NCBI GenBank assembly: GCA_964536015.1
Contig: CAZHVS010000025.1
Span: 1-42,651, forward strand
DNA: 42,651 nucleotides
Direction: 5' to 3'
Origin: CAZHVS01 sp964536015
Lineage (GTDB): Bacteria; Bacteroidota; Ignavibacteria; Ignavibacteriales; Ignavibacteriaceae
Below the pieces are notes generated by a model. That model searched no databases and had not been told where the DNA came from. It worked only from the letters and a program-made list of their open reading frames with translations. Numbering within the stretch: the stretch's first letter is position 1; every line of letters begins with the position of its first letter. The translations under genes were made by a program, and so were the position numbers. Positions 25,326-34,620 of this stretch are shown piece after piece.

Positions 25326-27608
25326 ATGAGAAGTAATTTATTTTTTTTACTATCCTTCATTTTTTTTATTTCAATCTCTAATGCACAGAATGGAAATGGT
25401 ATAATTTATGGTAAAGTAATAGATGCTATTTCCAGACAACCTGTTCCAGGTGCTACAATCGCTATCGTTAATACAACATTTGGAAATGTTGCAGATGAAA
25501 ATGGAGATTACAGAATTACATCTCTTCCTCTGGGAACTTACCAGGTTAAAGTTACTTCAATAGGCTATGATGCTGTAGTCAAATCGGATGTTGTTGTTAA
25601 TTTTGCCAAACCTATAGAATTAAATTTTGAACTTAGAGAGTCAGTACTCATTCTGGAAAAAGTAACAATTTCTGCTGATTATTTTCAAAGAGATCCTTCA
25701 GAAGTAATAAGCATTACTAATTTTAGTTATGAGGAAATAAGAAGATCGCCCGGTGGATTTGAAGATGTAATTAGAGCATTGTCAATATTGCCAGGAGTTG
25801 CACAAGCTGATGCAGGAAGAAATGATTTGATAGTTCGCGGCGGTGCTCCATCTGAAAATTTATATACGATTGATGGGCTTGTAGTTCCAAATATTAATCA
25901 TTTTGGAAGTCAGGGTGCAACTGGAGGACCACTTAGTTTTGTTAATCTTGATTTTGTAAAAGAAACTTCATTTTCAACAGGAGGATTTTCTGTCCTTTAT
26001 GGTGATAAGTTATCATCTGTATTAAATATTAATTTAAGAGAAGGGAGAAATGATCATCTTGGCGGAAAGGGGACTATTTCTGCCACACAATTCGGATTAA
26101 ATATAGAAGGACCTGTATCAAAAAATTCTAACTTTATTTTTTCTGCAAGAAGAAGTTATCTTGACTGGATATTTAAAGCTGCCGGTTTTGGTTTTGTTCC
26201 TGAATACTACGATGTGTTATCAAAATATTCTTTATCTTTTGATAACCATAATTCATTATCATTTTTATTTCTCGCAGCATTTGATAATGTTCGTTATTTC
26301 AATAATACTGCTGATCAAAGATTTAATAATTCTCGTGTTCTTGGTAGTGATCAGACAAATTATGTTACCGGTGTGACATATCGTCACTTATTCAAGGATG
26401 GCTTTTATACTTTGGTTCTTAGCAGAAATTATAACGACTTTAATTCATCGCAAAGAGATTCTATGCTTAATCCGGTGTTTTTAAATATTTCACGGGAACA
26501 GGAAAATACTTTAAAAGGAGATTTAGTATATAAATTAACAAGTAAGTCCGAGATTAATATTGGCGGCTCGGTAAAAATGATAAAGTTTAATGCAGATGTT
26601 AAGATACCTTTCTTTAAAACAACTTTTGGGGATATTCTGCAGATTAATAACCTAAAAACTAAAAACATTTACACAAAGTCGGATTTATATGTTCAATACA
26701 GCAATATTATTTTTGATCAGATTCATTTTAATTTAGGTTTAAGATCTGACTATTTTAACGGCATAAAAGATAAATTTAGTTTTTCTCCAAGGGTTTCGGC
26801 TTCTTATAGATTCAATGATTTGACAAGTATAAATTTTGCAACAGGATTGTATTCCCAATCGCCTTCATATATATGGCTTGCAGGAGATGAGCAGAATAAA
26901 AACCTAAAAACAGTGAAAGTTATCCAGTACATTTTAGGTTTTGAACATCGTTTAGAAGAAGATTTAAATTTTAAAGTTGAAGGATTTTATAAAAATTATA
27001 AAGACTATCCGGCAAGTGTATTGCGTCCATATCTTGTTCTGGCAAATACAGGTGCAGGTTTTTCAGGTGCTGATGATAATTTTTCTCAGTTTGGACTGGA
27101 ACCACTCTTAAGTGCAGGAAAAGGATTTTCCAGAGGTGTTGAAATTTCCTTACAAAAAAAATCTTCCAGAATACCTCTTTACGGACTTTTGGGATTAACA
27201 ATTGGTGAATCATTTTTCACTTCAATTGATGGTATAAAAAGGATAGGCAGATATGACCAGAGTATCATTTTAAATCTTACTGGCGGATATATTTTTAATG
27301 ATAAATGGGAAGCAAGTGCAAGGTTCAGATTTGCGACAGGAAGTCCTTATACGCCATTTAATTCTGATGGAACTCAATCAGTTGATAAAATTAATTCTGA
27401 ACGTCTGAAAGCGAATCATATTCTTGATATTAGAGTTGATCGCAGGTGGAATTTTAACAATTGGACTCTGATTACTTATCTTGATATTCAGAATATTTAT
27501 AATAATAAAATTCAAAATTCAGTAAGATGGGATTCAAGAAAGAAAGAAGTAGATAACACTTCATCTATTGGAATTCTTCCTTCAATTGGTATAAGTGCAG
27601 AGTTTTAA
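25326..27608 (+). CDS. TonB-dependent outer-membrane receptor (carboxypeptidase-regulatory N-terminal domain)
   Basis: This receptor takes up large or scarce substrates across the outer membrane using TonB energy. A signal peptide (1-20, ending SNAQ) is followed by a carboxypeptidase-D regulatory-like beta domain (about 25-105: GKVIDAISRQPVPGATIAI and GTYQVKVTSIGYDAVV). The plug domain (about 125-225) contains the typical DLIVRGGAPSENLYTIDG segment. The beta barrel runs to the C-terminus. At 760 residues it is of standard length. No SusD-like partner gene is next to it, so it is a stand-alone receptor of unknown substrate. It ends 25 nt before the convergent coaE stop codon, with no clear terminator hairpin in the gap. 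Confidence 0.92.
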   Translation: MRSNLFFLLSFIFFISISNAQNGNGIIYGKVIDAISRQPVPGATIAIVNTTFGNVADENGDYRITSLPLGTYQVKVTSIGYDAVVKSDVVVNFAKPIELNFELRESVLILEKVTISADYFQRDPSEVISITNFSYEEIRRSPGGFEDVIRALSILPGVAQADAGRNDLIVRGGAPSENLYTIDGLVVPNINHFGSQGATGGPLSFVNLDFVKETSFSTGGFSVLYGDKLSSVLNINLREGRNDHLGGKGTISATQFGLNIEGPVSKNSNFIFSARRSYLDWIFKAAGFGFVPEYYDVLSKYSLSFDNHNSLSFLFLAAFDNVRYFNNTADQRFNNSRVLGSDQTNYVTGVTYRHLFKDGFYTLVLSRNYNDFNSSQRDSMLNPVFLNISREQENTLKGDLVYKLTSKSEINIGGSVKMIKFNADVKIPFFKTTFGDILQINNLKTKNIYTKSDLYVQYSNIIFDQIHFNLGLRSDYFNGIKDKFSFSPRVSASYRFNDLTSINFATGLYSQSPSYIWLAGDEQNKNLKTVKVIQYILGFEHRLEEDLNFKVEGFYKNYKDYPASVLRPYLVLANTGAGFSGADDNFSQFGLEPLLSAGKGFSRGVEISLQKKSSRIPLYGLLGLTIGESFFTSIDGIKRIGRYDQSIILNLTGGYIFNDKWEASARFRFATGSPYTPFNSDGTQSVDKINSERLKANHILDIRVDRRWNFNNWTLITYLDIQNIYNNKIQNSVRWDSRKKEVDNTSSIGILPSIGISAEF

Positions 27609-27633
27609 GATTATGAATTATTTTATTAATGAT

Positions 27634-28242
27634 TTAAATTTTTGTAAGAATATTTAAAATCATTTCTGCAGATTTTTTTAATTCTTCCATCGTACCATTG
27701 TTTGAAATTATGAAATGCGATTTTAATTTTTTCTTTTCATCGGGTATTTGCATTTTAATTCTTTGTTGAATAGCATTCCGATATGATTTATCGCGTTGCA
27801 TAGTTCGTTCAATTCGCATTGACTCATCCGCAGTAAGTAATATAATATAATCAAATAACTTCTCAATTTTGGCTTCAAATATCAATGCTGCTTCGACGAA
27901 AACAACATTTTTTTCATGCTTTGAAGAAAGAAAACGTTTTAGTTCATCAATCACAACAGGATGTACAATACTATTTAATAAATTAATTTTATCATTTGAA
28001 GTAAAAGCTATCTTTGAGATGAATTCTCTATTAATTTTACCTTTGCCATCCAATAAATAAGCCTCTTTTCCAAAAGCAGAAATAATTTTTTCTCTAACAT
28101 CTTTATTAGTATTCATTATTTCTTTAGCAAGTGGATCGGCTTTTAATACAAGGTAACCCATATCTTCAAGGAAAGATGAAAATAAACTTTTGCCGGAACC
28201 AATTCCTCCAGTGATAGCAACTTTAGTAATTTTCTTTTTCAT
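27634..28242 (-). CDS. coaE: Dephospho-CoA kinase
   Basis: CoaE phosphorylates the 3'-hydroxyl of dephospho-CoA in the last step of CoA synthesis. The P-loop GGIGSGKS lies at residues 12-19 and is followed by the family segment VLKADPLAKEIM. The CoA-site region includes NREFISKIAF and NSIVHPVVIDEL. VVFVEAALIFEAKIEKLFD and the lid segment RIERTMQRDKSYRNA are intact. The 202-residue length is typical. It lies 38 nt downstream of rny on the same strand, so it is the last gene of the long translation cluster. Confidence 0.95.
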   Translation of the reverse strand: MKKKITKVAITGGIGSGKSLFSSFLEDMGYLVLKADPLAKEIMNTNKDVREKIISAFGKEAYLLDGKGKINREFISKIAFTSNDKINLLNSIVHPVVIDELKRFLSSKHEKNVVFVEAALIFEAKIEKLFDYIILLTADESMRIERTMQRDKSYRNAIQQRIKMQIPDEKKKLKSHFIISNNGTMEELKKSAEMILNILTKI

Positions 28243-28280
28243 TAAAATATGATGGATGAATACTATTCGCCCATATCAAT

Positions 28281-29855
28281 TTATTTTGCAAAACTTATTT
28301 TTCTTACTTCGCGTATAACAGTAATTTTTATCTGTCCAGGGTATTCCATCTCTTTTTCAATTTTCTGTGCAATTTCACTTGCAAGTTTTTCTGCAACAAT
28401 ATCATCTATTTTTTCGTGTTCAACAACTACGCGAACTTCTCTGCCGGCTTGTATTGCATAGGTCTTAGCAACACCTTCGAAAGATTTTGCTAATGTTTCA
28501 AGAGTTTCAAGTCTTTTTACATAACCTTCTATTGGTTCTCTTCTTGCACCTGGACGAGAACCACTAATGGCATCAGCAGATTGAACAAGAGCGGCAATTG
28601 GATGTTCCATTTCCATATCTTCGTGGTGCGAACCAATTGCGTTTGCTACTATTATTGGTTCTCTGTATTTTTTCGCAATATCATAACCGATTAAAGCATG
28701 TGGACCTTCAACATTTTTATCGAGCACTTTGCCAATGTCGTGTAACAGACCCGCTCTTTTAGCTATAATTGGATCAAATCCAAGTTCAGCTGCCATTATT
28801 CCTGTAAGATAGGCTACTTCAATAGAATGCTGCAATAAATTTTGTCCATAACTTGAACGGTATTTCATTTTACCAACAAGTTTAGAAATTTCATTATGAC
28901 AACCATGTATTCCAAGTTCAAGAAGAGTATTTTCACCATCTCTTACAATTGCTTCTTCAAGTTCAGTTCTTGTTTTTTCTACAATTTCTTCAATTCTTGC
29001 TGGATGAATTCTTCCATCAAGAATTAATTTTTCTAAAGCTACTTTTGCAACTTCTCTGCGAAACTGGTCATAACTAGAAAGTAAAATCGCTTCTGGTGTA
29101 TCGTCTACAATTACATCAACACCTGTCGCTGCTTCAAAAGCACGAATATTTCTTCCTTCTTTCCCAATTATTCTTCCTTTGATTTCATCGCTTTGAATCT
29201 GGATTACAGAGACAGTTGTTTCAACTGAATGTTCGGCTGCAGATCTTTGAATGGCAAGAGTAATTATTTTTTGAGATTCTTTTTTAGCATCATTTTTAGT
29301 TTTTTCATAAATCTCTTTTATTGTTTTGGTGGATTCCTGCTGAGCCGCCTGAATCATATTATCCATCAACATTCTTTTTGCTTCTTCAGCAGTTAATCCT
29401 GAAATTTTTTCGAGACGTAGATTTTGTTCTTTTTCAAAATTATCAAGTTCAATTCGTTTTGCTTCAAGAGATTTTTTTAGATTATTGAGTTGTTGTTCTA
29501 AATACCTGTTTTCTTTCTCTTTTTTAATAGCAGAATCAAGTTTTCGGTCAATATTTTCTTCTCGTGTTACAAGTTGTCGTTCAATATTCTGAAGTTTTTG
29601 TCTTTTTTGGTTTACCTCGGAATCATATTCAACTTTTTTCTTGTACCATTCATCCTTTACTTCGAGAAGTTTTTCACGTTTGATATTAACAGCTTCTTTC
29701 TTAGCGTCTTCAATTATTTCTTTGGCTCTAATTTCAGATGAAACAATACTTTTTCTTCCAATCCTAGAATTAAAAAACCAGCCAAGGTAAAAGAATAAAG
29801 AAACTAATAAAACGACTATTGGAATTAAAAGTTCTAATTCCATGATAGTATCCAT
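28281..29855 (-). CDS. rny: Ribonuclease Y
   Basis: RNase Y is a membrane-anchored endoribonuclease that starts mRNA decay. The 524-residue protein has an N-terminal membrane helix (about 8-27) and a long coiled coil (about 30-210). A KH RNA-binding domain follows (about 212-275, containing GRIIGKEGRNIRAFEAATG). The HD metal-dependent catalytic domain contains the signature AGLLHDIGK near residue 360. The conserved ending YPGQIKITVIREVRKISFAK is present. It lies right after the 6S RNA gene, an arrangement like that in other Bacteroidota. Its mRNA leader is short (about 25 nt) after the RNA's U-rich end. Confidence 0.96.
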   Translation of the reverse strand: MDTIMELELLIPIVVLLVSLFFYLGWFFNSRIGRKSIVSSEIRAKEIIEDAKKEAVNIKREKLLEVKDEWYKKKVEYDSEVNQKRQKLQNIERQLVTREENIDRKLDSAIKKEKENRYLEQQLNNLKKSLEAKRIELDNFEKEQNLRLEKISGLTAEEAKRMLMDNMIQAAQQESTKTIKEIYEKTKNDAKKESQKIITLAIQRSAAEHSVETTVSVIQIQSDEIKGRIIGKEGRNIRAFEAATGVDVIVDDTPEAILLSSYDQFRREVAKVALEKLILDGRIHPARIEEIVEKTRTELEEAIVRDGENTLLELGIHGCHNEISKLVGKMKYRSSYGQNLLQHSIEVAYLTGIMAAELGFDPIIAKRAGLLHDIGKVLDKNVEGPHALIGYDIAKKYREPIIVANAIGSHHEDMEMEHPIAALVQSADAISGSRPGARREPIEGYVKRLETLETLAKSFEGVAKTYAIQAGREVRVVVEHEKIDDIVAEKLASEIAQKIEKEMEYPGQIKITVIREVRKISFAK

Positions 29856-29880
29856 AAATTCTCCAGTTAGAAGTTAAATA

Positions 29881-30108
29881 AAACCGCTGCTGCCGGCTAT
29901 TGTCATAACAGGGAAAGAACCCCATAACCAGACAGTGCGGGAAACTGCCCGAATGTTTCTTGCTTCCACCGTTCTGGTAAACCAGTTAACTGGTAAACCG
30001 GATACCCGATAAATCGGGTTGAGGCCTGCCTTACACATCGTAAGTCATTTTCCCTCAGGTTATTAAAAAGTCGGTTCTTTAATGTTACCTTTACCGACAG
30101 CGCGGAAA
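29881..30108 (-). ncRNA. ssrS: Probable 6S RNA (SsrS) between zapA and rny
   Basis: The 254-nt gap between zapA and rny is G/C-richer than its surroundings and folds as a long rod on the - strand. The 5' strand CCGCGCUGUCGG (30094-30105) pairs with the 3' strand CCGGCAGCAGCGG (29884-29896), with one bulge and one wobble, forming a closing stem. Inside it AAAGAACC pairs with GGUUCUUU. Smaller hairpins (CUUAC/GUAAG, CCCGAU/AUCGGG, CCAGUUAACUGG) fill the middle, consistent with the 6S bubble and apical arm. The 3' end runs into UUUUAUUU, suggesting termination. A place beside zapA is characteristic of ssrS in many bacteria. 6S RNA binds the housekeeping RNA polymerase. The boundaries are estimates. 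Confidence 0.75.
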
Positions 30109-30109
30109 C

Positions 30110-30409
30110 TTAGCTGGATGAATTTGACGAAGTGGCATGATTAATTAGAAGCTTTATTTTTTTTACTTTATCAGTAGCCTGTATAATAAACTCCTTACTC
30201 TTGTTTTTTTCGAGAAAGAAATCATAAGCAATATTTAAAGCTGCAATAATAGCAATAGTTTGTGTTGGTTGGTCAGGAAGTTCTTCTTTTGTTTCTTCCA
30301 TAACTTTGTTAACGTATAATGCTAGTTCTTTTGCAATTTCTTCATTATCTACTAATAAAGAATAATCTTTATCAAATATTTTAACTTTAAGTTTCTTTTT
30401 TTCAACCAT
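30110..30409 (-). CDS. zapA: Cell division protein ZapA
   Basis: ZapA binds FtsZ and bundles its filaments at midcell. The 99-residue protein has the family start KKLKVKIFDKDYSLLVDNEE. A helical region follows (EIAKELALYVNKVMEE), then the conserved TIAIIAALNIAYDFF near residues 50-64, and a coiled-coil C-terminal half. It lies 28 nt after the small coiled-coil gene and directly upstream of the 6S RNA. Confidence 0.92.
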   Translation of the reverse strand: MVEKKKLKVKIFDKDYSLLVDNEEIAKELALYVNKVMEETKEELPDQPTQTIAIIAALNIAYDFFLEKNKSKEFIIQATDKVKKIKLLINHATSSNSSS

Positions 30410-30437
30410 GTTAATCGTAATTCATCCTGAAATAATA

Positions 30438-30758
30438 TTAAGAATTACTGCCAAGATGATAATTTATCCTGGCAATCAATTCATTAATTTTTTGTTTGAG
30501 ACTCTCACGGTCTTTTACTGGCAGAGAGGAAAAAGTCGACTCTCTTTCAACACTGCCTTTAAAAGTCTCTATTTCTTTTTCAAGTGTTTTTATTTGCAGT
30601 TTAAGATATTCGTTTTCTTTTGAAACAATAGTATTCTGATTTTCAATTTCATTCAAATGTTTAACCACGTCCTGGTATCTTTCAGCCAGAACAGAAATCT
30701 GCGATTCAAGTGAACTTAGTTCATTTAAGAATACTTCATATTTAGTTAATTCGTTCAA
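30438..30758 (-). CDS. Small coiled-coil protein, ZapB-like (hypothetical)
   Basis: This 106-residue protein has no domain I can name. Almost all of it is predicted coiled coil: heptads run from about residue 10 to 72 and include NEYLKLQIKTLEKEIETF. A short C-terminal helix follows (LKQKINELIARINYHL). It abuts the end of pheT without a gap and precedes zapA by 28 nt. Size, coiled coil and position beside zapA suggest a division-ring accessory protein that partners ZapA, as ZapB does. That is an inference from context, not from sequence identity. Confidence 0.65.
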   Translation of the reverse strand: MNELTKYEVFLNELSSLESQISVLAERYQDVVKHLNEIENQNTIVSKENEYLKLQIKTLEKEIETFKGSVERESTFSSLPVKDRESLKQKINELIARINYHLGSNS

Positions 30759-33161
30759 TTAACTTCCTCTTAAAACTGCTTTAAATTCTTTTTTAATTTC
30801 TTCAATCAGATTAATAAAATCTTTTTCTACTTCTTCATCAGTCAAGGTTCGTTCAAAATTGTAAAATTCAAGACCGAAAGCCATACTTTTTTTATCCGTT
30901 CCGATATTTTCATTTTCGAACAAATCAAATATATGAACATTTTTTAATAATCCAGATGCTTTTTTGAAAATAAAATTCTTAACATCATCATAAGAAACAG
31001 ATTTATCGAAAATAAAAGCAAAATCTTTATGAATTTTAGGAAACTTTAACAATTCATTGAATTTCTTATTTTGCCTGTCAATTTTAACAAGCTCATCAAT
31101 AAAAAACTCGACACAAAAAACATCCTGCTTAATATCAAAAAACTTCAGAATATCTTTTTTGATTTTACCACCTCTGGCAAGAAGCATATCTTTATAGTTT
31201 TTAGTGGTGTAATAATCAAAAATATTATTTCCATTGTTATAATATGAATCATTAATTAAATAGTCAAGATTCAATCTCGAAAAAATTGTACTTACTATTC
31301 CTTTTAAGTCGAAAAAGTCAAAATCCCTTGCTTCGCGGTTCCAGCTTTTTTCTGATGCTTTTCCGGTTATAGTAAGAAGAAGACTTTTTTCTTCTTTGAA
31401 GTCAGTAAAGTCATTAAGCTCTGGATTGACTGATTTAAAAATATTACCAAACTCAAAAAGTTTAAGATTTTTTTCTCCAACATTAATATTTCTTTTCAGT
31501 GTATCAAGAGCTCCGGGAATTAATGAAGTTCTTAAAAAAGCCATTTCAATACCAAGCGGATTTAAAAGACGTATTGGTTCCGCAAAAGTTTTTGCAGAAG
31601 TTTCATCTATTAGCGAATTACAATAGATTTCATTAAACCCAAGACCGACAACAATTTCTCTTAAGAAATCAATATTTGAATTTTGGTCGTACTTTTCCAA
31701 TAAAGTAATATTCGTCTTTGCAACGGTAGGAATATTATCATATCCATCAATACGTGCAATTTCTTCAATCAAATCTATTTCTCGCTCAATATCAGGACGG
31801 AATAATGGAGAGACAACAACAAGCGTTCTTTCATTCTGATTTGTAATCTTGAAATCGAGTGCTTTAAGAATTTGAATTACTTTTTCATCAGCGATTTTAT
31901 AACCAAGAATCTTTTCAATTCGGTTGAATCTAAGAACGATTTCTTTTTCACGAATAACTTTTGGATAAACATCAATTATTCCATTCACTACTTCACCACC
32001 GCTAATTTCAGCAATAAGTTGAGCTGCACGCTCTGCTGCAAAAGCAGTTCCTGAAGGATTCGTTCCTCTTTCAAAACGATAAGATGAGTCTGTACTTAGA
32101 CCTAAAAATTTTGAAGTACGTCTGATTGACTTTGGATTAAAGTAAGCACTTTCGATTAAAATATTTTTTGTTGTTATAGTAACTTCAGAATTTTCTCCTC
32201 CCATAACTCCAGCTATCGCAACTGGTTTAGAACCGTCACAAATCATTAAAACATTCGAATTAAGTTTTCGTTCTTTGGAATCAAGTGTGGTAAAAGTTGA
32301 ATTTTCTTCGGCACATTTAACGATGATTTTTTTATTGTCTAATTTATCAAGATCAAAAGCATGTAAAGGTTGTCCAAGTTCAAAGTTTATAAAATTTGTA
32401 ACATCAACAATGTTATTTATTGAACGCAATCCAACAGCTTCTATCCTTTGTTTTAACCATAAGGGGGACTCTTTTATTTCAACATTAAGTACAACTTTTG
32501 CAGAATATCTTGGACAATTTTCAGAGTCTATAATTTCAATTGAAGCAAAATCATTTATATTTTTAGTTGAAGATTTCAGGTTGAGTGTTGGTGTTTTTAA
32601 TTGGCGATTAAAAAGAGCAGCAATATCTCTTGCAACACCAAGGTGAGAAAGTGCATCAGGTCTGTTTGGAGTGATGCCGATTTCCATTATTACATCATCA
32701 AGTCCAAGAACATTACTGATTGGTGTTCCTTCATCAAGGTTTGCATTCAATACTTTAATTCCTGAATGATCATCGCTTAATAATAACTCTGATTCCGAAC
32801 AGAGCATACCGCAGGATTCAAATCCTCTTATTTTTGTTTTAACTATTTTCATACCATTAGAAGGAATAATAGTGCCAAGCTGTGCAAGAATGACTTTTTG
32901 ACCAGCTTCAACATTTGGTGCTCCGCAAACAATTTGCAAATCCTCAGTTCCATTAGATACTTTACAAAGAGATAACTTATCTGCTTTTGGATGTTTTTGT
33001 TTTTCTTTCACAAATCCAACTACAAAATTTTTGTAAAGTTCTTTTTGATTTACATAACTTTCAACTTCAAGTCCTGCCATAGTTAATTTGTGAACAATTT
33101 CTTCGACAGGAATATCCGTTATATCAACAAAATCTTTTAACCAGTTAAGTGAGATTTTCAA
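30759..33161 (-). CDS. pheT: Phenylalanine--tRNA ligase beta subunit
   Basis: PheT is the large subunit of the alpha2-beta2 enzyme that charges tRNA-Phe. The 800-residue chain has the expected order. First is an N-terminal tRNA-binding domain (about 40-150, with the KQKHPKADKLSLCKVSNG segment). The B3/B4 editing domain follows, with a conserved GLRSINNIVDVTNFINFELG region. Next is the B5 domain with LIEEIARIDGYDNIPT near 465. Then come the catalytic-like core and a C-terminal ferredoxin-fold anticodon domain (about 705-800) containing KDFAFIFDKSVSY. It is 15 nt downstream of pheS. Confidence 0.97.
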   Translation of the reverse strand: MKISLNWLKDFVDITDIPVEEIVHKLTMAGLEVESYVNQKELYKNFVVGFVKEKQKHPKADKLSLCKVSNGTEDLQIVCGAPNVEAGQKVILAQLGTIIPSNGMKIVKTKIRGFESCGMLCSESELLLSDDHSGIKVLNANLDEGTPISNVLGLDDVIMEIGITPNRPDALSHLGVARDIAALFNRQLKTPTLNLKSSTKNINDFASIEIIDSENCPRYSAKVVLNVEIKESPLWLKQRIEAVGLRSINNIVDVTNFINFELGQPLHAFDLDKLDNKKIIVKCAEENSTFTTLDSKERKLNSNVLMICDGSKPVAIAGVMGGENSEVTITTKNILIESAYFNPKSIRRTSKFLGLSTDSSYRFERGTNPSGTAFAAERAAQLIAEISGGEVVNGIIDVYPKVIREKEIVLRFNRIEKILGYKIADEKVIQILKALDFKITNQNERTLVVVSPLFRPDIEREIDLIEEIARIDGYDNIPTVAKTNITLLEKYDQNSNIDFLREIVVGLGFNEIYCNSLIDETSAKTFAEPIRLLNPLGIEMAFLRTSLIPGALDTLKRNINVGEKNLKLFEFGNIFKSVNPELNDFTDFKEEKSLLLTITGKASEKSWNREARDFDFFDLKGIVSTIFSRLNLDYLINDSYYNNGNNIFDYYTTKNYKDMLLARGGKIKKDILKFFDIKQDVFCVEFFIDELVKIDRQNKKFNELLKFPKIHKDFAFIFDKSVSYDDVKNFIFKKASGLLKNVHIFDLFENENIGTDKKSMAFGLEFYNFERTLTDEEVEKDFINLIEEIKKEFKAVLRGS

Positions 33162-33176
33162 TTTATTTTTCCTAAA

Positions 33177-34187
33177 TTAAAACTGTTTTAAGAATCTAAC
33201 ATCATTTTCAAATAGAAGTCTGATATCACTGATATCATATCTTAAGAGAGCGATACGTTCAATGCCCATTCCAAAGGCATAACCTGTAAACTCTTCAGGA
33301 TCATATCCAACAAATTTAAAAACATTTGGATCGACCATACCGCAGCCAAGAATTTCGAGCCAGCCCGAATGTTTGCAAATTCTGCATCCTTTACCTTCGC
33401 AAATGAAACAGGTTATATCCATTTCAGCACTTGGTTCTGTGAAAGGGAAGAAGCTTGGTCTGAATCTGTACTTTAATTTGCTGCCATAAAATTGTTTGGC
33501 AAAAGAAACAAGGGTTCCTTTTAATTCTGCAAATGTTACATCAGTATCAACATATAATCCTTCAACCTGGTGAAACTGGCAATGGCTTCTAGCATTAATG
33601 GCTTCATTACGATAAACTTTTCCCGGCATTAAAGCACGTACAGGAGGTTTTTGAGAAGTCATTATTCTTATCTGTACAGGTGAAGTATGAGTTCTTAGCA
33701 AAAACTTTTTATTAATAAAAAAAGTATCCTGCATATCTCTTGCAGGATGATCATCCTGAAAATTTAATGCTTCAAAATTATTATAATCAGATTCAAGTTC
33801 TGGTCCATCGTGTATTGAAAAACCCAGACCTTTAAAGATTGATTTTATTTCATTCAGAGTTTGCGTAATTAAATGTTTTGTCCCAATTTCAAAATGTCTG
33901 CCCGGCAGCGTAAGATCGATATCGTTAGAAGAAGAACTTATTGAATTCTCAAGAATATTTTTTTTATCATTAAAAATTTCTTCAGAAAATTTTTTAAGTA
34001 TGTTAAGCTCTTTTCCTACGATTGGTTTTTCTTCTTTGGGAACGTTTTTAAGTTTTTCAAAAAGGTCGGCAATAAGCCCGTTCCTGCTAAGAAATTTTAT
34101 TCTGAGGTTTTCTAAGTCTTTTAATAGAGTGATTTTTTTTAATTCACTCTCAAATTCATTTTTTATTTTTTGGATATCAGACAACAT
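33177..34187 (-). CDS. pheS: Phenylalanine--tRNA ligase alpha subunit
   Basis: PheS carries the catalytic class II site for tRNA-Phe charging. The 336-residue protein has an N-terminal coiled coil (1-90). Motif 1 region GPELESDYNNFEALNF, RTHTSPVQIR, and motif 2 (AINARSHCQFHQVEGLYVD) follow. FTEPSAEMDI precedes a Cys-rich segment with CRICKHSGW. Motif 3 is GMGIERIALLRYDISDIR. A 9-bp hairpin stands in the 70-nt gap between rplT and pheS, so pheST may be partly uncoupled from the ribosomal-protein genes. Confidence 0.97.
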   Translation of the reverse strand: MLSDIQKIKNEFESELKKITLLKDLENLRIKFLSRNGLIADLFEKLKNVPKEEKPIVGKELNILKKFSEEIFNDKKNILENSISSSSNDIDLTLPGRHFEIGTKHLITQTLNEIKSIFKGLGFSIHDGPELESDYNNFEALNFQDDHPARDMQDTFFINKKFLLRTHTSPVQIRIMTSQKPPVRALMPGKVYRNEAINARSHCQFHQVEGLYVDTDVTFAELKGTLVSFAKQFYGSKLKYRFRPSFFPFTEPSAEMDITCFICEGKGCRICKHSGWLEILGCGMVDPNVFKFVGYDPEEFTGYAFGMGIERIALLRYDISDIRLLFENDVRFLKQF

Positions 34188-34211
34188 ATGAAGCTATAAT
34201 TTTAAAATTTA

Positions 34212-34253
34212 AATGCCCTCCTCACCGGGTAAGACCGATGATATGAGGGCATT
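34212..34253 (-). terminator. Strong hairpin between rplT and pheS (terminator or attenuator)
   Basis: On the - strand, AATGCCCTC (34245-34253) pairs with GAGGGCATT (34212-34220), and an inner CATCGG/CCGGTG stem extends the rod. The 3' side is followed by TTTAAATTTT, an interrupted U tract. It begins 5 nt after the rplT stop and ends 25 nt before the pheS start, so it can reduce or control read-through into pheST. Confidence 0.6.
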
Positions 34254-34257
34254 GTAA

Positions 34258-34605
34258 TTAATTTTTAACGAATGCTACTATATCAGCAAAAACGCCCGGA
34301 TTTTCTAATGCAATGTTTGCAAGTACTTTTCTGTTAATGTCTATACCTTTTACTTTAAGTGCATTCATTAACTTTGAATAAGTTGTTCCGTGCTGACGTG
34401 CTGCAGCATTTATTCTTACAATCCAGAGATTGCGATAAACACGGCTCTTAAGTTTACGTCCCTTGCGTGCATGGAGTAAACCTTTTTCAACAGTGTTTTT
34501 GGCAACGGTTAAGACATTTTTTCTTCTTCCCCAGTTACCTTTTGCCATCTTAAGGATTTTTTTACGACGTGCTCTTGAAGCTACTTTGTTTTTTGATCTT
34601 GGCAT
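34258..34605 (-). CDS. rplT: 50S ribosomal protein L20
   Basis: L20 is an early-assembly protein of the 50S subunit. In some bacteria it represses its own infC-rpmI-rplT operon. The 115-residue protein has the basic start PRSKNKVASRARRKKILK, KGNWGRRKNVLTVAKNTVEKG, and the RDLW-like YRNLWIVRINAAARQHG segment. The C-terminal globular part contains NRKVLANIALENP. It is 15 nt after rpmI. Confidence 0.98.
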   Translation of the reverse strand: MPRSKNKVASRARRKKILKMAKGNWGRRKNVLTVAKNTVEKGLLHARKGRKLKSRVYRNLWIVRINAAARQHGTTYSKLMNALKVKGIDINRKVLANIALENPGVFADIVAFVKN

Positions 34606-34620
34606 AATTATCCTTTCTTT

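Noticed and set aside
29856..30109. RNase P RNA, tmRNA or SRP RNA
   Set aside because: The signatures of these RNAs (for example GAGGAAAGUC or GGAAGGAAGCAGC) are absent; the location and rod fold suit 6S RNA.
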